Shown one piece after another: positions 8,367 through 17,523 of a stretch of DNA of 64,000 nt. The position numbers were made by a program, and so were the translations under genes. The stretch is taken from contig CAWDKV010000011.1 of the NCBI GenBank assembly GCA_963803015.1, positions 186,001-250,000 on the forward strand, written 5' to 3'. The notes below the pieces were generated by a model, which worked only from the letters and a program-made list of their open reading frames with translations, was not told the DNA's origin and searched no databases. Origin of the DNA: Berkiella sp963803015. Its GTDB lineage: Bacteria; Pseudomonadota; Gammaproteobacteria; Berkiellales; Berkiellaceae. Every line of letters starts with the position of its first letter. Within the stretch, counting starts at the first letter, position 1.

Positions 8367-8701
8367 CAAAAATTACCTTTTTACCTCATCAAATACTTTG
8401 TCCAGAAGGTAAAACCGTTGAAGCTGAACCTGGCCAAACTATTTTAGATGTAGCATTGGCGAATGGGATTACCATTGATCATGCTTGCGAGAAATCCTGC
8501 GCTTGCACAACTTGCCATGTTGTCTTGCAAAAAGGCTATGATTCTTTAGAGCCACCCACAGAGCGAGAAGAAGATTTACTCGATAGAGCGTGGGGCCTTG
8601 CCGTGGGCTCTCGTTTGAGCTGCCAAGCTATTGTGGCAGATGAGACGCTAGAAATTGAAATCCCTAAATACACCATTAATCAAATATCGGAGAAGCGATA
8701 A
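8363..8701 (+). CDS. fdx: Isc-type [2Fe-2S] ferredoxin
   Basis: This 112-aa adrenodoxin-like ferredoxin supplies electrons for cluster assembly. Ligands Cys42, Cys48, Cys51 and Cys87 match E. coli Fdx, including the extra non-ligand Cys46. It overlaps hscA by 4 nt and shares one base with iscX. Confidence 0.97.
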   Translation: MTKITFLPHQILCPEGKTVEAEPGQTILDVALANGITIDHACEKSCACTTCHVVLQKGYDSLEPPTEREEDLLDRAWGLAVGSRLSCQAIVADETLEIEIPKYTINQISEKR

Positions 8702-8904
8702 TGTCGATTCTTTGGACTGATGTGCACACCATTGCTCAAACCCTAGCAGAAGAACACCCTGAAGTGGATCCGCAATATGTGCGGTTTACCGATCTGCACC
8801 GTTGGATTTGCAGCTTGCCTGATTTTCACGACGATCCGAAACGCAGCAATGAAAAGATCTTAGAGGCTATTCAAATGGCATGGATAGAGGAAGCCGAGGC
8901 ATAA
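8701..8904 (+). CDS. iscX: Fe-S assembly protein IscX
   Basis: This 67-aa acidic protein binds IscS and iron and modulates desulfurase activity. It has the family's Asp/Glu-rich surface and the segment VRFTDLHRWI followed by LPDFHDDP. It closes the isc operon, which here is complete in the order found in E. coli apart from the extra gene after iscR. Confidence 0.95.
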   Translation: MSILWTDVHTIAQTLAEEHPEVDPQYVRFTDLHRWICSLPDFHDDPKRSNEKILEAIQMAWIEEAEA

Positions 8905-8937
8905 AAGGAAAGATTTTATCGTCTTTAGGCTGCCATT

Positions 8938-8965
8938 TTTACTTTAGGGGTTAGTCGTATATAAT
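8938..8965 (+). promoter_or_regulatory. Sigma70-type promoter for ndk
   Basis: A TTTACT -35 box at 8938-8943 and a consensus TATAAT -10 box at 8960-8965 are 16 bp apart, in the 107-bp gap between iscX and ndk. This would separate ndk transcription from the isc operon. No strong terminator is visible before it. Confidence 0.55.
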
Positions 8966-9011
8966 AATGCGGTTCCAATTTTAGTTTAAGTCATAACTTA
9001 GGATATATAGC

Positions 9012-9443
9012 ATGGCCATTGAACGTACACTTTCCATTATTAAACCTGATGCTGTCGCCAAAAATCACATTGGCCAAATTATTGCTCGCTTTGAAAAAGC
9101 GGGTTTACGTGTGATTGCAGCAAAAATGATGCAATTAACCCAAGCGCAAGCAGAAAGCTTTTATGAAGTACACAAAGCGCGTCCTTTTTACAAAGACTTA
9201 GTTAGCTTTATGATAAGTGGTCCTGTTCTGGTGCAAGTTCTGGAAGGGGAAAACGCCATTATTGTGAATCGCGATGTGATGGGAGCAACCAACCCTAAAG
9301 AAGCAGCACCTGGTACCATTCGTGCTGATTTTGCAGCGTCTATTGATGAAAATGCCGTGCACGGCTCTGATGCCCCTGAAACAGCAAGCAAAGAAATCCA
9401 ATTTTTCTTTAAAGACAATGAATTATGTAAGCGGATCCGATAA
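9012..9443 (+). CDS. ndk: Nucleoside diphosphate kinase
   Basis: The 143-aa kinase moves gamma phosphate from ATP to nucleoside diphosphates through a phospho-histidine. The active His lies in the signature NAVHGSDAPE near residue 117, and the N-terminal RTLSIIKPDAVAK segment is typical. Length matches the family. An AGGA ribosome site precedes the ATG. The gene is followed by rlmN, the same order as in E. coli. Confidence 0.97.
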   Translation: MAIERTLSIIKPDAVAKNHIGQIIARFEKAGLRVIAAKMMQLTQAQAESFYEVHKARPFYKDLVSFMISGPVLVQVLEGENAIIVNRDVMGATNPKEAAPGTIRADFAASIDENAVHGSDAPETASKEIQFFFKDNELCKRIR

Positions 9444-9452
9444 GGAACACTG

Positions 9453-10589
9453 ATGCAGGATTTACCTCATAATCTCTTAGGTTTCGACCGAAAAGCATTA
9501 CAAAGTCTTTTTGCCTCTTGGGGTGAAAAGGCTTTTCGTGCCGATCAAGTCTTGAAGTGGATCCATGCACAGCAAATTACTGATTTTAACGAAATGACCA
9601 ACCTGAGCAAGGCGTTGCGTCAGAAATTACTTGAAAATTGCGTTATTCAACCCCCCACCGTGTTAAGTGAGCATCTGGCCAGTGATGGTACGCGCAAATG
9701 GTTGTTTAATATTGAAGGTGCGAGCGCTATCGAAACGGTTTATATTCCAGAGCCAGAGCGCGCGACGCTTTGTATTTCTTCTCAAGTGGGTTGCATTTTA
9801 AATTGTCGATTTTGCCATACGGCGCAACAAGGCTTTCAGCGTAATTTAACTGCGTCTGAAATTATTGGCCAAGTATGGCATGTAGTGAATCAACTCAAAA
9901 AAGAAGGCTGCTTTATCGTCCCAGATCGCACGATCACTAACGTGGTGTTGATGGGGATGGGTGAGCCGCTATTGAATTTTGATAACGTCACGATGGCGAT
10001 GAGCTTGATGTTAGATGATTTTGCTTACGGTCTTTCAAAGCGTCGGGTGACTTTAAGCACCTCTGGTGTGGTACCGATGATAGACAAGTTAGCGCAAACA
10101 ATAGACGTTGCACTAGCGGTATCGTTACATGCGCCCAATGATGAATTACGTAGTCAAATTGTTCCTTTAAATAAAAAATATCCAATTGCAGTGTTATTGG
10201 AAGCTTGTAAGCGCTATTTAGGGGAAGATAAAAGAAAGCGCATTACCATGGAATATGTGATGCTGGCTGGCGTGAACGATCAACCCCATCATGCCAAAGA
10301 ACTTATTCGGATTTTAAAAGATGTGCCTTCTAAAGTGAATTTGATCCCCTTTAATCCTTTCAAAGGGGCAGATTACACTTGCTCTGATGCCAAGACAATT
10401 GAGCGATTTCAAGACATTTTGATGAATGCAGGGGTTGTTGCTCTCAAACGCAAAACCCGTGGCCAAGATATAGACGCCGCTTGTGGGCAATTGGCTGGTA
10501 AAGTAAAAGATAAGACTCAACGCAGCGAAAAATTTAAGCAACGGTTTGAGATCCCCCTTGTCACACTTGAGGCCCCTCTACCTGCTTAA
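9453..10589 (+). CDS. rlmN: Dual-specificity 23S rRNA/tRNA adenine-C2 methyltransferase RlmN
   Basis: This 378-aa radical-SAM enzyme methylates C2 of A2503 in 23S rRNA and A37 in some tRNAs. The [4Fe-4S] motif is Cys114-x3-Cys118-x2-Cys121, and the methyl-carrying cysteine is Cys344 in DAACGQLAG. It depends on Fe-S clusters, and the isc operon lies just upstream. The next gene starts one base after its stop. Confidence 0.96.
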   Translation: MQDLPHNLLGFDRKALQSLFASWGEKAFRADQVLKWIHAQQITDFNEMTNLSKALRQKLLENCVIQPPTVLSEHLASDGTRKWLFNIEGASAIETVYIPEPERATLCISSQVGCILNCRFCHTAQQGFQRNLTASEIIGQVWHVVNQLKKEGCFIVPDRTITNVVLMGMGEPLLNFDNVTMAMSLMLDDFAYGLSKRRVTLSTSGVVPMIDKLAQTIDVALAVSLHAPNDELRSQIVPLNKKYPIAVLLEACKRYLGEDKRKRITMEYVMLAGVNDQPHHAKELIRILKDVPSKVNLIPFNPFKGADYTCSDAKTIERFQDILMNAGVVALKRKTRGQDIDAACGQLAGKVKDKTQRSEKFKQRFEIPLVTLEAPLPA

Positions 10590-10590
10590 A

Positions 10591-11286
10591 ATGAAGAAAA
10601 CGCTCTGTCTCGTTTTATGCTTCTTCCTTTTTTTGCCCAGTTGCGCCAAAAGGCAAATACCTTCCTCAAAAGAAAATGTTCCTTCAGAACAAGAGAATTT
10701 GCAATTACATCCCAATAAAAGCAAAGCAGCAAAGCTGAATGTTGAGCTAGGCCTCAGTTATTTGAAAGAAGGGCAAATTTCCCGCGCTAAATCCAAATTA
10801 AACAGAGCGCTTGCTCTGGCACCCCATTTATCCGAAGTGCATTATGCTTATGGTTATTTTTTTGAGCAAATCGGTGAAAGTGAGCAAGCCGAGAAGAGTT
10901 ATCTTAAAGCAATAGCCTTAAACCCTAAGGGTGGGATAGAGCATAATAATTACGGTGCTTTTTTATGCAGGCAAAAACATTATAGAAGAGCAGAGAAAGA
11001 GTTTTTAATAGCAGTGAATGATTGGCAATATACGCACACCGCTCAAGCGTTTGAAAATGCTGGGATGTGTCTTTTACTCCTCCCTGATAAAAAAAGCGCC
11101 ACCCTGTATTTTGAAAAAGCGCTGCGTCATGATCCTAAAAGTCCTCATGCGTTATTAGAATTAGCCCAATTGAACCTAGAGAAACGAGATTTTTCTAAGG
11201 CTAAACAGTATCTTTTACAGTACCAACAACATTTTTCTGCAAATTCACGATCGCTTTTACTGGAAAAGAAATTATACTTTCATTAG
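10591..11286 (+). CDS. PilW/PilF-type TPR lipoprotein
   Basis: The 231-aa protein starts at ATG 10591, giving the lipoprotein signal MKKTLCLVLCFFLFLPSC with the lipobox Cys at 18; a longer TTG-started frame would bury this signal. TPR repeats fill residues 45-225 (for example GLSYLKEGQISRAKSKLNRALAL and HYAYGYFFEQIGESEQAEKSYLKAI). The family anchors the type IV pilus secretin to the outer membrane. It lies after rlmN, as pilF does in Pseudomonas. No other pilus gene is in the window, so the role is by family and position. Confidence 0.85.
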   Translation: MKKTLCLVLCFFLFLPSCAKRQIPSSKENVPSEQENLQLHPNKSKAAKLNVELGLSYLKEGQISRAKSKLNRALALAPHLSEVHYAYGYFFEQIGESEQAEKSYLKAIALNPKGGIEHNNYGAFLCRQKHYRRAEKEFLIAVNDWQYTHTAQAFENAGMCLLLLPDKKSATLYFEKALRHDPKSPHALLELAQLNLEKRDFSKAKQYLLQYQQHFSANSRSLLLEKKLYFH

Positions 11287-11362
11287 TGATTATTTATTTT
11301 TCATACGATAATATTAAAGTCCCTTAAAAAACACAGGTAAAGCCATTGGAGGCAGTGTTAAA

Positions 11363-11845
11363 ATGAAACAGCTAATCAAATTGCCCCTTTTTCTTGTATT
11401 ATCAAGCCCTTTTTTAACGGGCTGTAACTCCTTACAATCTATGGGAGAACAAGAAAGAGTAGGAACTGTTCTAGGAGCAGTAGGGGGCGGTCTGATTGGA
11501 GGCCAGTTTGGTCATGGCGCAGGAAGTGCTGTCGGTGCTGGCGTCGGTGCTGTTGTAGGTGGCGCTCTTGGAAACGTTGTTGGTCGAAATTTTGACAATG
11601 CAGAATCTCGAAACATTAATCAAGGTTATCTCTCTGCTAGCCGTGTCCCAGTAGGGGATACCGTTTGCTGGTCTAATACCTGTACTGGAAAATATGGTAG
11701 TTTTACCCCTGTTCGCGAAGGATACCATACTGATTACGGTTATTATTGTCGTGAATATGCTTCAACACAGTATTTTTACGGTTCTAGCCAAACGGTTTAT
11801 GGCATTGCTTGCCGACACCCTAATGGCACTTGGTATAAATATTAA
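11363..11845 (+). CDS. Glycine-zipper outer-membrane lipoprotein (17-kDa antigen type)
   Basis: The 160-aa protein has a lipoprotein signal with lipobox LTGC (Cys21). Residues 35-75 form a long glycine zipper (GAVGGGLIGGQFGHGAG and following) as in SlyB and the rickettsial 17-kDa surface antigen. The C-terminal half (85-160) holds Tyr and four Cys, possibly two disulfides. A GGAGG ribosome site is ten bases before the ATG. It occupies the place where rodZ and ispG stand in E. coli. Confidence 0.8.
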   Translation: MKQLIKLPLFLVLSSPFLTGCNSLQSMGEQERVGTVLGAVGGGLIGGQFGHGAGSAVGAGVGAVVGGALGNVVGRNFDNAESRNINQGYLSASRVPVGDTVCWSNTCTGKYGSFTPVREGYHTDYGYYCREYASTQYFYGSSQTVYGIACRHPNGTWYKY

Positions 11846-12048
11846 TTAATAAAGTAAAATTCATCTTTATTTAAGTAAGGTTCTCTAGCGTATTTACACG
11901 CTTCGAGTGCTTTTTCTCATCTTAAAATCTATAAACTTATTTAAACCCCATCTTATTTTTCCCTTCAAAATTAGTTTAATAACTTATCGCACTTGGTGGC
12001 CAAACTTGGTAAAGTATGGCAATTCTGTCTGCGTGGGAACCTAAAAGT

Positions 12049-13329
12049 ATGGCCATAGATATCCAAGTTGTAAAAGGGATGAAAGATACCCTACCGAGCG
12101 AGATGGTGGCGTGGCATTTTGTTGAGAAAAAACTCAAAGAATTAGCGGCACTTTATGGCTACCAAGAGATCCGCATGCCCATTATTGAACAAACCCAGCT
12201 TTTTTCGCGTGCTATAGGGGAAGTGACTGATATCGTCGAAAAAGAAATGTACACTTTTATCGACAAAGGCGGTGATAGCTTAACCATTCGCCCGGAAGGT
12301 ACCGCACAATGTGTTCGAGCGGTTCTTGAAAATAGTTTGATACGCAACCAATCACAAAAATTGTGGTATTATGGGCCGATGTTTCGTCGGGAGAATCCAC
12401 AAAAAGGCCGGTATCGTCAGTTTTATCAATTTGGGGTAGAAGCCTTTGGCTTAGAAGGGCCAGATATCGATGTTGAGCAGATAAGGATGATGGCAACCTT
12501 GTGGAAGGCGTTGAGGCTTGATGATAAGATAGTTCTTCAACTTAATTCTATTGGGACAGCTGCCGAACGGAAAAAATATCGAGAAGCGTTAGTTGATTAT
12601 TTTACAACACACCACCACCACTTAGATGAAGATAGTCAGCGGCGGTTAAAGACAAACCCAATGCGGATTTTAGATAGTAAAAATCCCGATATGAAAGAGA
12701 TGATCGAAAATGCACCTATGATGCTCGATTATTTAGAAGAAACATCAAAAGACCATTTTGCAGGTGTACAAGCGTATTTAAAAGATGCGCAAATAGACTT
12801 TCAAATTAATCCTCGCTTGGTGCGAGGATTAGATTATTATACGCATACTGTTTATGAATGGGTGACTACTGCATTAGGTGCACAAGGCACAGTGTGTGCA
12901 GGGGGGCGATATAACGACTTAGTGGGACAAATGGGAGGGGTCGCAACGCCTGCCGTGGGTTTCTCCTTGGGGGTTGAGCGCCTTATTATGTTATTGCAAG
13001 AAAATGCGCTCGTGCCAGAAGCACAAGAAGTGGATATTTATGTTGTGACCGATAGTGAAAAGGCCCAAAAACTAGGTTTTAAATTAGCTGAAACGCTCAG
13101 ACAAGATAAACTACGCGTTATTGTTAATTGTGGGGGAGGTAGTTTTAAAAGCCAATTTAAGCGGGCAGATAGAAGTAGCGCCTTGTTTGCTGTAGTTTTA
13201 GGTGAACAAGAATTAACCGATGGCACTTTTACTTTGAAATCTTTAAGAGACCAAAGCCTGCAAACGACACACCCCCTTACTGAAATAAAAAATATATTAG
13301 CTCAAAAGATGAATAAAGGTAGCATGTAA
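12049..13329 (+). CDS. hisS: Histidyl-tRNA synthetase
   Basis: The 426-aa class II synthetase charges tRNA-His. Visible are motif 2 (MFRRENPQKGRYRQFYQFG), the histidine-binding HisA motif (LVRGLDYYTHTVYEW) and motif 3 (AVGFSLGVERL), followed by the anticodon-binding domain. The start is placed at ATG 12049 (MAIDIQVVKGM), which fits family N-termini; an in-frame ATG at 12016 would add eleven residues. The stop overlaps the ATG of the next gene (TAATG). Confidence 0.96.
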   Translation: MAIDIQVVKGMKDTLPSEMVAWHFVEKKLKELAALYGYQEIRMPIIEQTQLFSRAIGEVTDIVEKEMYTFIDKGGDSLTIRPEGTAQCVRAVLENSLIRNQSQKLWYYGPMFRRENPQKGRYRQFYQFGVEAFGLEGPDIDVEQIRMMATLWKALRLDDKIVLQLNSIGTAAERKKYREALVDYFTTHHHHLDEDSQRRLKTNPMRILDSKNPDMKEMIENAPMMLDYLEETSKDHFAGVQAYLKDAQIDFQINPRLVRGLDYYTHTVYEWVTTALGAQGTVCAGGRYNDLVGQMGGVATPAVGFSLGVERLIMLLQENALVPEAQEVDIYVVTDSEKAQKLGFKLAETLRQDKLRVIVNCGGGSFKSQFKRADRSSALFAVVLGEQELTDGTFTLKSLRDQSLQTTHPLTEIKNILAQKMNKGSM

Positions 13330-14009
13330 TGGAATATACAACAGAAGAACAGCAACTAGAGGCCATTAAAAAGTGGTTTAAAAAATACGGCAATCAACTC
13401 AGCTGGGTTGTTTTGATTTTTGCCCTGGCATTTAGTGGCGGTTATTATTGGCGTCATCACCGTCAAGTATTACAAACACAAGCTTCAGAGCAATATCTTT
13501 CTCTTTTGCTTGGCGTAGAGAAAAAAGAAAAAGAAACGATTGAAAGTCGGGGGCAGCATTTAAAAGAGAATTATCCCAATTCTGTCTATGCAACACTTGG
13601 TGCTTTTGTTCTGGCGACCAATGCACTAGAAGAAAAAAAATATGATGTTGCTGAACAAAATTACCAATGGATTTTAGATAACAGCAATCAACCAAAATTT
13701 AAATCGCTGGCTCGGCTCAGAATGATGCGCTTGCTGATTGCACAAAATAAGTTCAAAGAAGCGCTCGGCTATTACAATGAAAAAGAAGCCGATGGGTTTT
13801 TAACTCTGATGACAGAATTAAAAGGCGATATTTTATATCAGCAAAAGGATTTAGCAGGAGCACGTAGCGCTTATGAAAAAGCGATGAAAGAGGCACCAGA
13901 AGAAGGATTGCACGGGATTTTATTGAAAATGAAATTAAATGAATTGGGCGCCTCGACTGATGCCTCCCAAGAAAAGAAAGCGGATAACAAAGAGGGTAAG
14001 TTGTCATGA
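13329..14009 (+). CDS. yfgM: YfgM-type membrane-anchored TPR protein
   Basis: The 226-aa protein has a cytoplasmic N-terminus, one membrane helix (about 25-43, LSWVVLIFALAFSGGYYW) and a TPR-like periplasmic domain. In E. coli YfgM is attached to the SecYEG translocon with PpiD and helps hand over periplasmic proteins. The hisS-yfgM-bamB-der order is the same as in E. coli. It overlaps both neighbours by a few bases. Confidence 0.88.
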   Translation: MEYTTEEQQLEAIKKWFKKYGNQLSWVVLIFALAFSGGYYWRHHRQVLQTQASEQYLSLLLGVEKKEKETIESRGQHLKENYPNSVYATLGAFVLATNALEEKKYDVAEQNYQWILDNSNQPKFKSLARLRMMRLLIAQNKFKEALGYYNEKEADGFLTLMTELKGDILYQQKDLAGARSAYEKAMKEAPEEGLHGILLKMKLNELGASTDASQEKKADNKEGKLS

Positions 14010-15202
14010 TGACGTTTTTAAAAGGCTTTAACAAAGTTGGTCTATTCGTTGGTTGCCTCGTCTTGGTAACAGCCTGTCAACAAAGTCCGGTGCGTAATCC
14101 TTTTGAAGGGAGAAAAGAAGCCAAACTTGGGACTCTTCCTGCTATGCAAGAAGCCGGTAAAGCGCCGCATACGCAAGTTGCTTGGACCAATAATGCTGTA
14201 AGCAAGCAAGAGCCTTTTTTAAAGTTAACGCCTTTTATTACGGAAGAGGCTATTTACGCTGCCGATAGCAAAGGTAATCTGAGCGCTATTGATAAAGCGA
14301 CAGGTAAAACCCTTTGGCATAAAAAAAGCAGCGAAAAACTTTTGGCAGGTCCAACCGTTACTAATAATTTAGTTTTGGTTGCAACAAACAAAGCAACCGT
14401 TTTGGCTTATGAAGCAACCAAGGGTGATTTCCTTTGGCAAGCAAAAGTGCCAAGTCGTATTGCTGCGCCAGCAAATGGCACAGATGGCATCATTTTAGTC
14501 CATACCGTTGATGGTACGATAAGTGCATTGAATGCAACGAATGGTGAGAGTCTTTGGCAAGTAGAACAATCTACCCCTCCTTTGAGTTTACATTTTGGTA
14601 GTAAACCCGTCATCAGTGGACAAACCGTGTTGGTAGGGCTTTCTAGCGGTAAATTGATAGCTATCAACCTTAACAATGGCATGATTGAATGGGAACGTGC
14701 TTTGACTTTACCACGTGGTCGCTCTGAGTTGCAGCGCATGGTTGATATCAGTGCTGATCCTATCGTAATAGGTAATGTTGTGTATGCTATTAACTATCAA
14801 GGCAAATTAGCGGCGTTGAGTGTTACGTCTGGCGAGTTATTCTGGGAGAGAGATATTTCATCGTATCAAAATATTGCAGCTTCAGAGAAAGGACTATATG
14901 TCACTGATATAGAACACAATCTATGGGCCATTGATAGGCACAATGGATTAACTTTGTGGAAACAAACAGCTTTAAAAGATCGCTATATTACCGGGCCCGC
15001 TGTGGTCAATGATGTCTTAGCAGTAGCAGACAGAGAAGGCTATATTCACTTTGTAGATCAAGAGCATGGCCATATTATTGGTAGAGAGAAAGTCGGGGGA
15101 AAAATTGTACAAACACCACTCGCTTTTGCAGATAAACTCCTAGTAGGCTCAAACAAAGGTAAATTGACTGCCCTGAGTGTCACAACCATGGAGCATTCTT
15201 AA
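14006..15202 (+). CDS. bamB: Outer membrane assembly lipoprotein BamB
   Basis: The 398-aa lipoprotein is part of the BAM complex that inserts beta-barrel proteins. A lipobox ends at Cys24 (LVTAC). The rest is an eight-bladed PQQ-type beta-propeller with repeated G-x-L-x-A-[IL] and G-x-x-L-W motifs, for example SALNATNGESLWQ and AAIDRHNGLTLWK-like turns. Two adjacent ATGs (14006, 14009) are possible starts. Confidence 0.94.
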   Translation: MMTFLKGFNKVGLFVGCLVLVTACQQSPVRNPFEGRKEAKLGTLPAMQEAGKAPHTQVAWTNNAVSKQEPFLKLTPFITEEAIYAADSKGNLSAIDKATGKTLWHKKSSEKLLAGPTVTNNLVLVATNKATVLAYEATKGDFLWQAKVPSRIAAPANGTDGIILVHTVDGTISALNATNGESLWQVEQSTPPLSLHFGSKPVISGQTVLVGLSSGKLIAINLNNGMIEWERALTLPRGRSELQRMVDISADPIVIGNVVYAINYQGKLAALSVTSGELFWERDISSYQNIAASEKGLYVTDIEHNLWAIDRHNGLTLWKQTALKDRYITGPAVVNDVLAVADREGYIHFVDQEHGHIIGREKVGGKIVQTPLAFADKLLVGSNKGKLTALSVTTMEHS

Positions 15203-15203
15203 G

Positions 15204-16628
15204 GTGAATCCTAAGTTTCCTATTATTGCTGTTATCGGTCGCCCTAATGTAGGGAAATCGACATTATTTAATCGCATTATCCGTTCAAGACAAGCCTTGG
15301 TTGATGATCAACCAGGTGTGACGCGTGATAGGCAATATGCTGAGACTGAATATGAGGATAGACCCTTTTTAGTGGTAGACACTGGTGGCGTGGAAGAAAT
15401 GCCCGCTAATGACATGGAGAAAGCCATTTATAAGCAAAGCGAAGAAGCCTGTAAAGAAGCAGATGTGATTTACTTTGTCGTAGATGGTCGTTCGGGGATA
15501 ACATCCGTAGATAAATTTATTGCCACTCAGATCCGAAAATTGGAAAAACCCGTTTATGTTGTTGTGAATAAAACGGATGGTATCAATAAAGAGACAGCAC
15601 TTTCAGAATTTTTCTCCATGGGTTTTAAAAAAATATATCCAGTTGCTGCAAGTCACAATCAAGGTATTGAAGCATTACTTGAAGCGACTTTTGAGGAAAT
15701 ACCTCTACCAGAAGAAGAATTAATAGATGAAGAAAATGCTGAGGGAAAGATAAACCCCAAAGTTGCCATTATTGGGCGCCCCAATGTCGGAAAATCTACC
15801 TTGATGAATCGCATGTTAGGCTATGAGCAAATGATAGTCTGCGATATGCCAGGGACAACGCGCGATAGCATTTATATTCCAATGGAGCGTATGGGGAAAT
15901 CCTATACTTTGATAGATACGGCTGGTGTGCGCAAAAAAAAGAAAGTTTCTGATTTTATTGAAAAAATATCAGCTATAAAAACCTTACAAGCGATTAAAGA
16001 AGCCAATGTCGTGCTACTTGTTTTTGATGCCAAATTGGGACTCTCTGATCAAGATTTAACTTTAATTGATTTCACCATTACGGCGGGGAAAGGGTTGGTT
16101 ATCTGTGCCAATAAATGGGATGGTATGGATGAGGAAGCAAAAATTCAGGTAAAAGCAGAGCTCAAATACCGTTTAAAATTTGCCAAATTTGCCAGCATTC
16201 ATTATATCTCTGCTTTACATGGCACAGGCGTTGGTAATCTTTTTGCACAGATAGATAAAGTTTATCAAAGTGCGATGCTTCCTTTTACCACTTCTCAGTT
16301 ATCAGCACTTTTAGAAAAAGCAGTACTGGCTAATCCGCCGCCTATGGTAAGAGGACGCCGAATTAAACTACGCTATGCCCATTGTGGCGGCCATAATCCG
16401 CCAACGATTGTGATCCACGGCAATCAAACAGAGAGTATGCCTCTGACCTATCAAAAATATTTGTCTAATTTTTTCTTAAAAGAATTATCTCTTACAGGAA
16501 CCCCTGTCAAAGTGGTTTGCAAAACGGGCACTAATCCTTATGCTGGCAAACGGAATATTTTAACCCAACGTCAGATTTACAAGAAAAAAAGATTAATGAA
16601 ACATGTGAAAAAAAATGCAAAAAAGTAG
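15204..16628 (+). CDS. der: Ribosome assembly GTPase Der (EngA)
   Basis: The 474-aa GTPase has two tandem G domains and a KH-like C-terminal domain, and acts in 50S assembly. G1 motifs are GRPNVGKS near residues 12 and 195; the NKxD motifs are NKTD and NKWD. The GTG at 15204 is chosen because a TGGAG ribosome site lies ten bases upstream and the protein then begins at the usual family position. The frame is open 27 bases further, within the bamB end. The C-terminus is Lys-rich. Confidence 0.95.
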   Translation: MNPKFPIIAVIGRPNVGKSTLFNRIIRSRQALVDDQPGVTRDRQYAETEYEDRPFLVVDTGGVEEMPANDMEKAIYKQSEEACKEADVIYFVVDGRSGITSVDKFIATQIRKLEKPVYVVVNKTDGINKETALSEFFSMGFKKIYPVAASHNQGIEALLEATFEEIPLPEEELIDEENAEGKINPKVAIIGRPNVGKSTLMNRMLGYEQMIVCDMPGTTRDSIYIPMERMGKSYTLIDTAGVRKKKKVSDFIEKISAIKTLQAIKEANVVLLVFDAKLGLSDQDLTLIDFTITAGKGLVICANKWDGMDEEAKIQVKAELKYRLKFAKFASIHYISALHGTGVGNLFAQIDKVYQSAMLPFTTSQLSALLEKAVLANPPPMVRGRRIKLRYAHCGGHNPPTIVIHGNQTESMPLTYQKYLSNFFLKELSLTGTPVKVVCKTGTNPYAGKRNILTQRQIYKKKRLMKHVKKNAKK

Positions 16629-16646
16629 GATGGATTAATTGATAAA

Positions 16647-17375
16647 ATGAGTTTTACTACTACAATTGCAAGAATGCTATTTGTATCAGCAGTCGCAGGG
16701 GCGACTTGGTTGGTGCAGCAGGAAAAGGTTCGTCTCAGGTTGGAAAAATTCAAAAAAAATGTGAAGCATAATATCAATTCTTTAATACATTACCCCCTTT
16801 TTAAAGAAAAGCCGGCTCTTTCTCCAGAAATATTTGCTGATTTATTTTTTGACTGTTTGGTAAAAGAAAATCAAGCTTATCCAGATACTTTGTTTTCACG
16901 TTTAAAAAAACAGACAGCTGATTTTGTACAAAAAACCCTTATTGCTTTAAGTGATTTTTTGCATGGAGAAGCGAAGACCCCTCCATTAGATTGTTTAAAG
17001 ATTGAACCTAGAATGGTTGCTCTTTTTATAGCCCGTTGCAAACAGCATTTTGATAGAAAAAAAATAGAATCTCCTCGCCGAATATTTTGGAATAATAAAT
17101 CTTATGCAGGATATGAGGCCTTTGCTGAAAGTTTAGCGCATGATTTGCTTGAGGCTTATGGTTATCGTTTATTAAGAGAAGTTGTTGATCCAGTCTGGAG
17201 TGAGCTTGATCCCAGAAGTTGGGGGTGGCTGGCCAGCACTCCTTCTGAATGGGAAATACGACAACATCTGCTCAATTATAAAGACAATATAAGTTCTTCT
17301 AGTTTTCCTATTGTAACTGTTGCTTCTCTTTTAGAGGGTAGCAATAGATCTTTTCCCAGAGCCAACTTTAGATAA
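16647..17375 (+). CDS. Unknown 242-aa protein with N-terminal hydrophobic segment
   Basis: No family is recognised. Residues 5-23 (TTIARMLFVSAVAGATWLV) could be a signal anchor or uncleaved signal. The rest is mixed, rich in Phe, Lys and Leu and probably helical, with one Trp-rich stretch near residue 190 (SELDPRSWGWLAS). It follows der by 18 bp on the same strand and precedes another unknown gene. E. coli has no equivalent here, so it belongs to a lineage-specific insertion between der and xseA. Confidence 0.7.
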   Translation: MSFTTTIARMLFVSAVAGATWLVQQEKVRLRLEKFKKNVKHNINSLIHYPLFKEKPALSPEIFADLFFDCLVKENQAYPDTLFSRLKKQTADFVQKTLIALSDFLHGEAKTPPLDCLKIEPRMVALFIARCKQHFDRKKIESPRRIFWNNKSYAGYEAFAESLAHDLLEAYGYRLLREVVDPVWSELDPRSWGWLASTPSEWEIRQHLLNYKDNISSSSFPIVTVASLLEGSNRSFPRANFR

Positions 17376-17523
17376 AGCGTGTAGATCCTCAAGAATAAAA
17401 TTCTCAAAATCAGCTGAATTATTTTCCTTTATTGTTAAAATATGTTAAAAGCCCTGGTGAATATTAACTATTCTATGTCATTTTGTTAAATAATGGCGCT
17501 CAAGATGATATGAGGAAACATAA

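Noticed and set aside
10546..10590. TTG-started extension of the PilW-type gene into rlmN
   Set aside because: It would put 15 residues before a clear lipoprotein signal peptide that begins at ATG 10591.
11887..11902. Weak 5-bp hairpin after the glycine-zipper gene as a terminator
   Set aside because: The stem is too short and the T-run is displaced by several bases, so it cannot be supported.
15177..15203. Nine-codon upstream extension of der
   Set aside because: The GTG at 15204 has a TGGAG ribosome site and gives the usual Der N-terminus.
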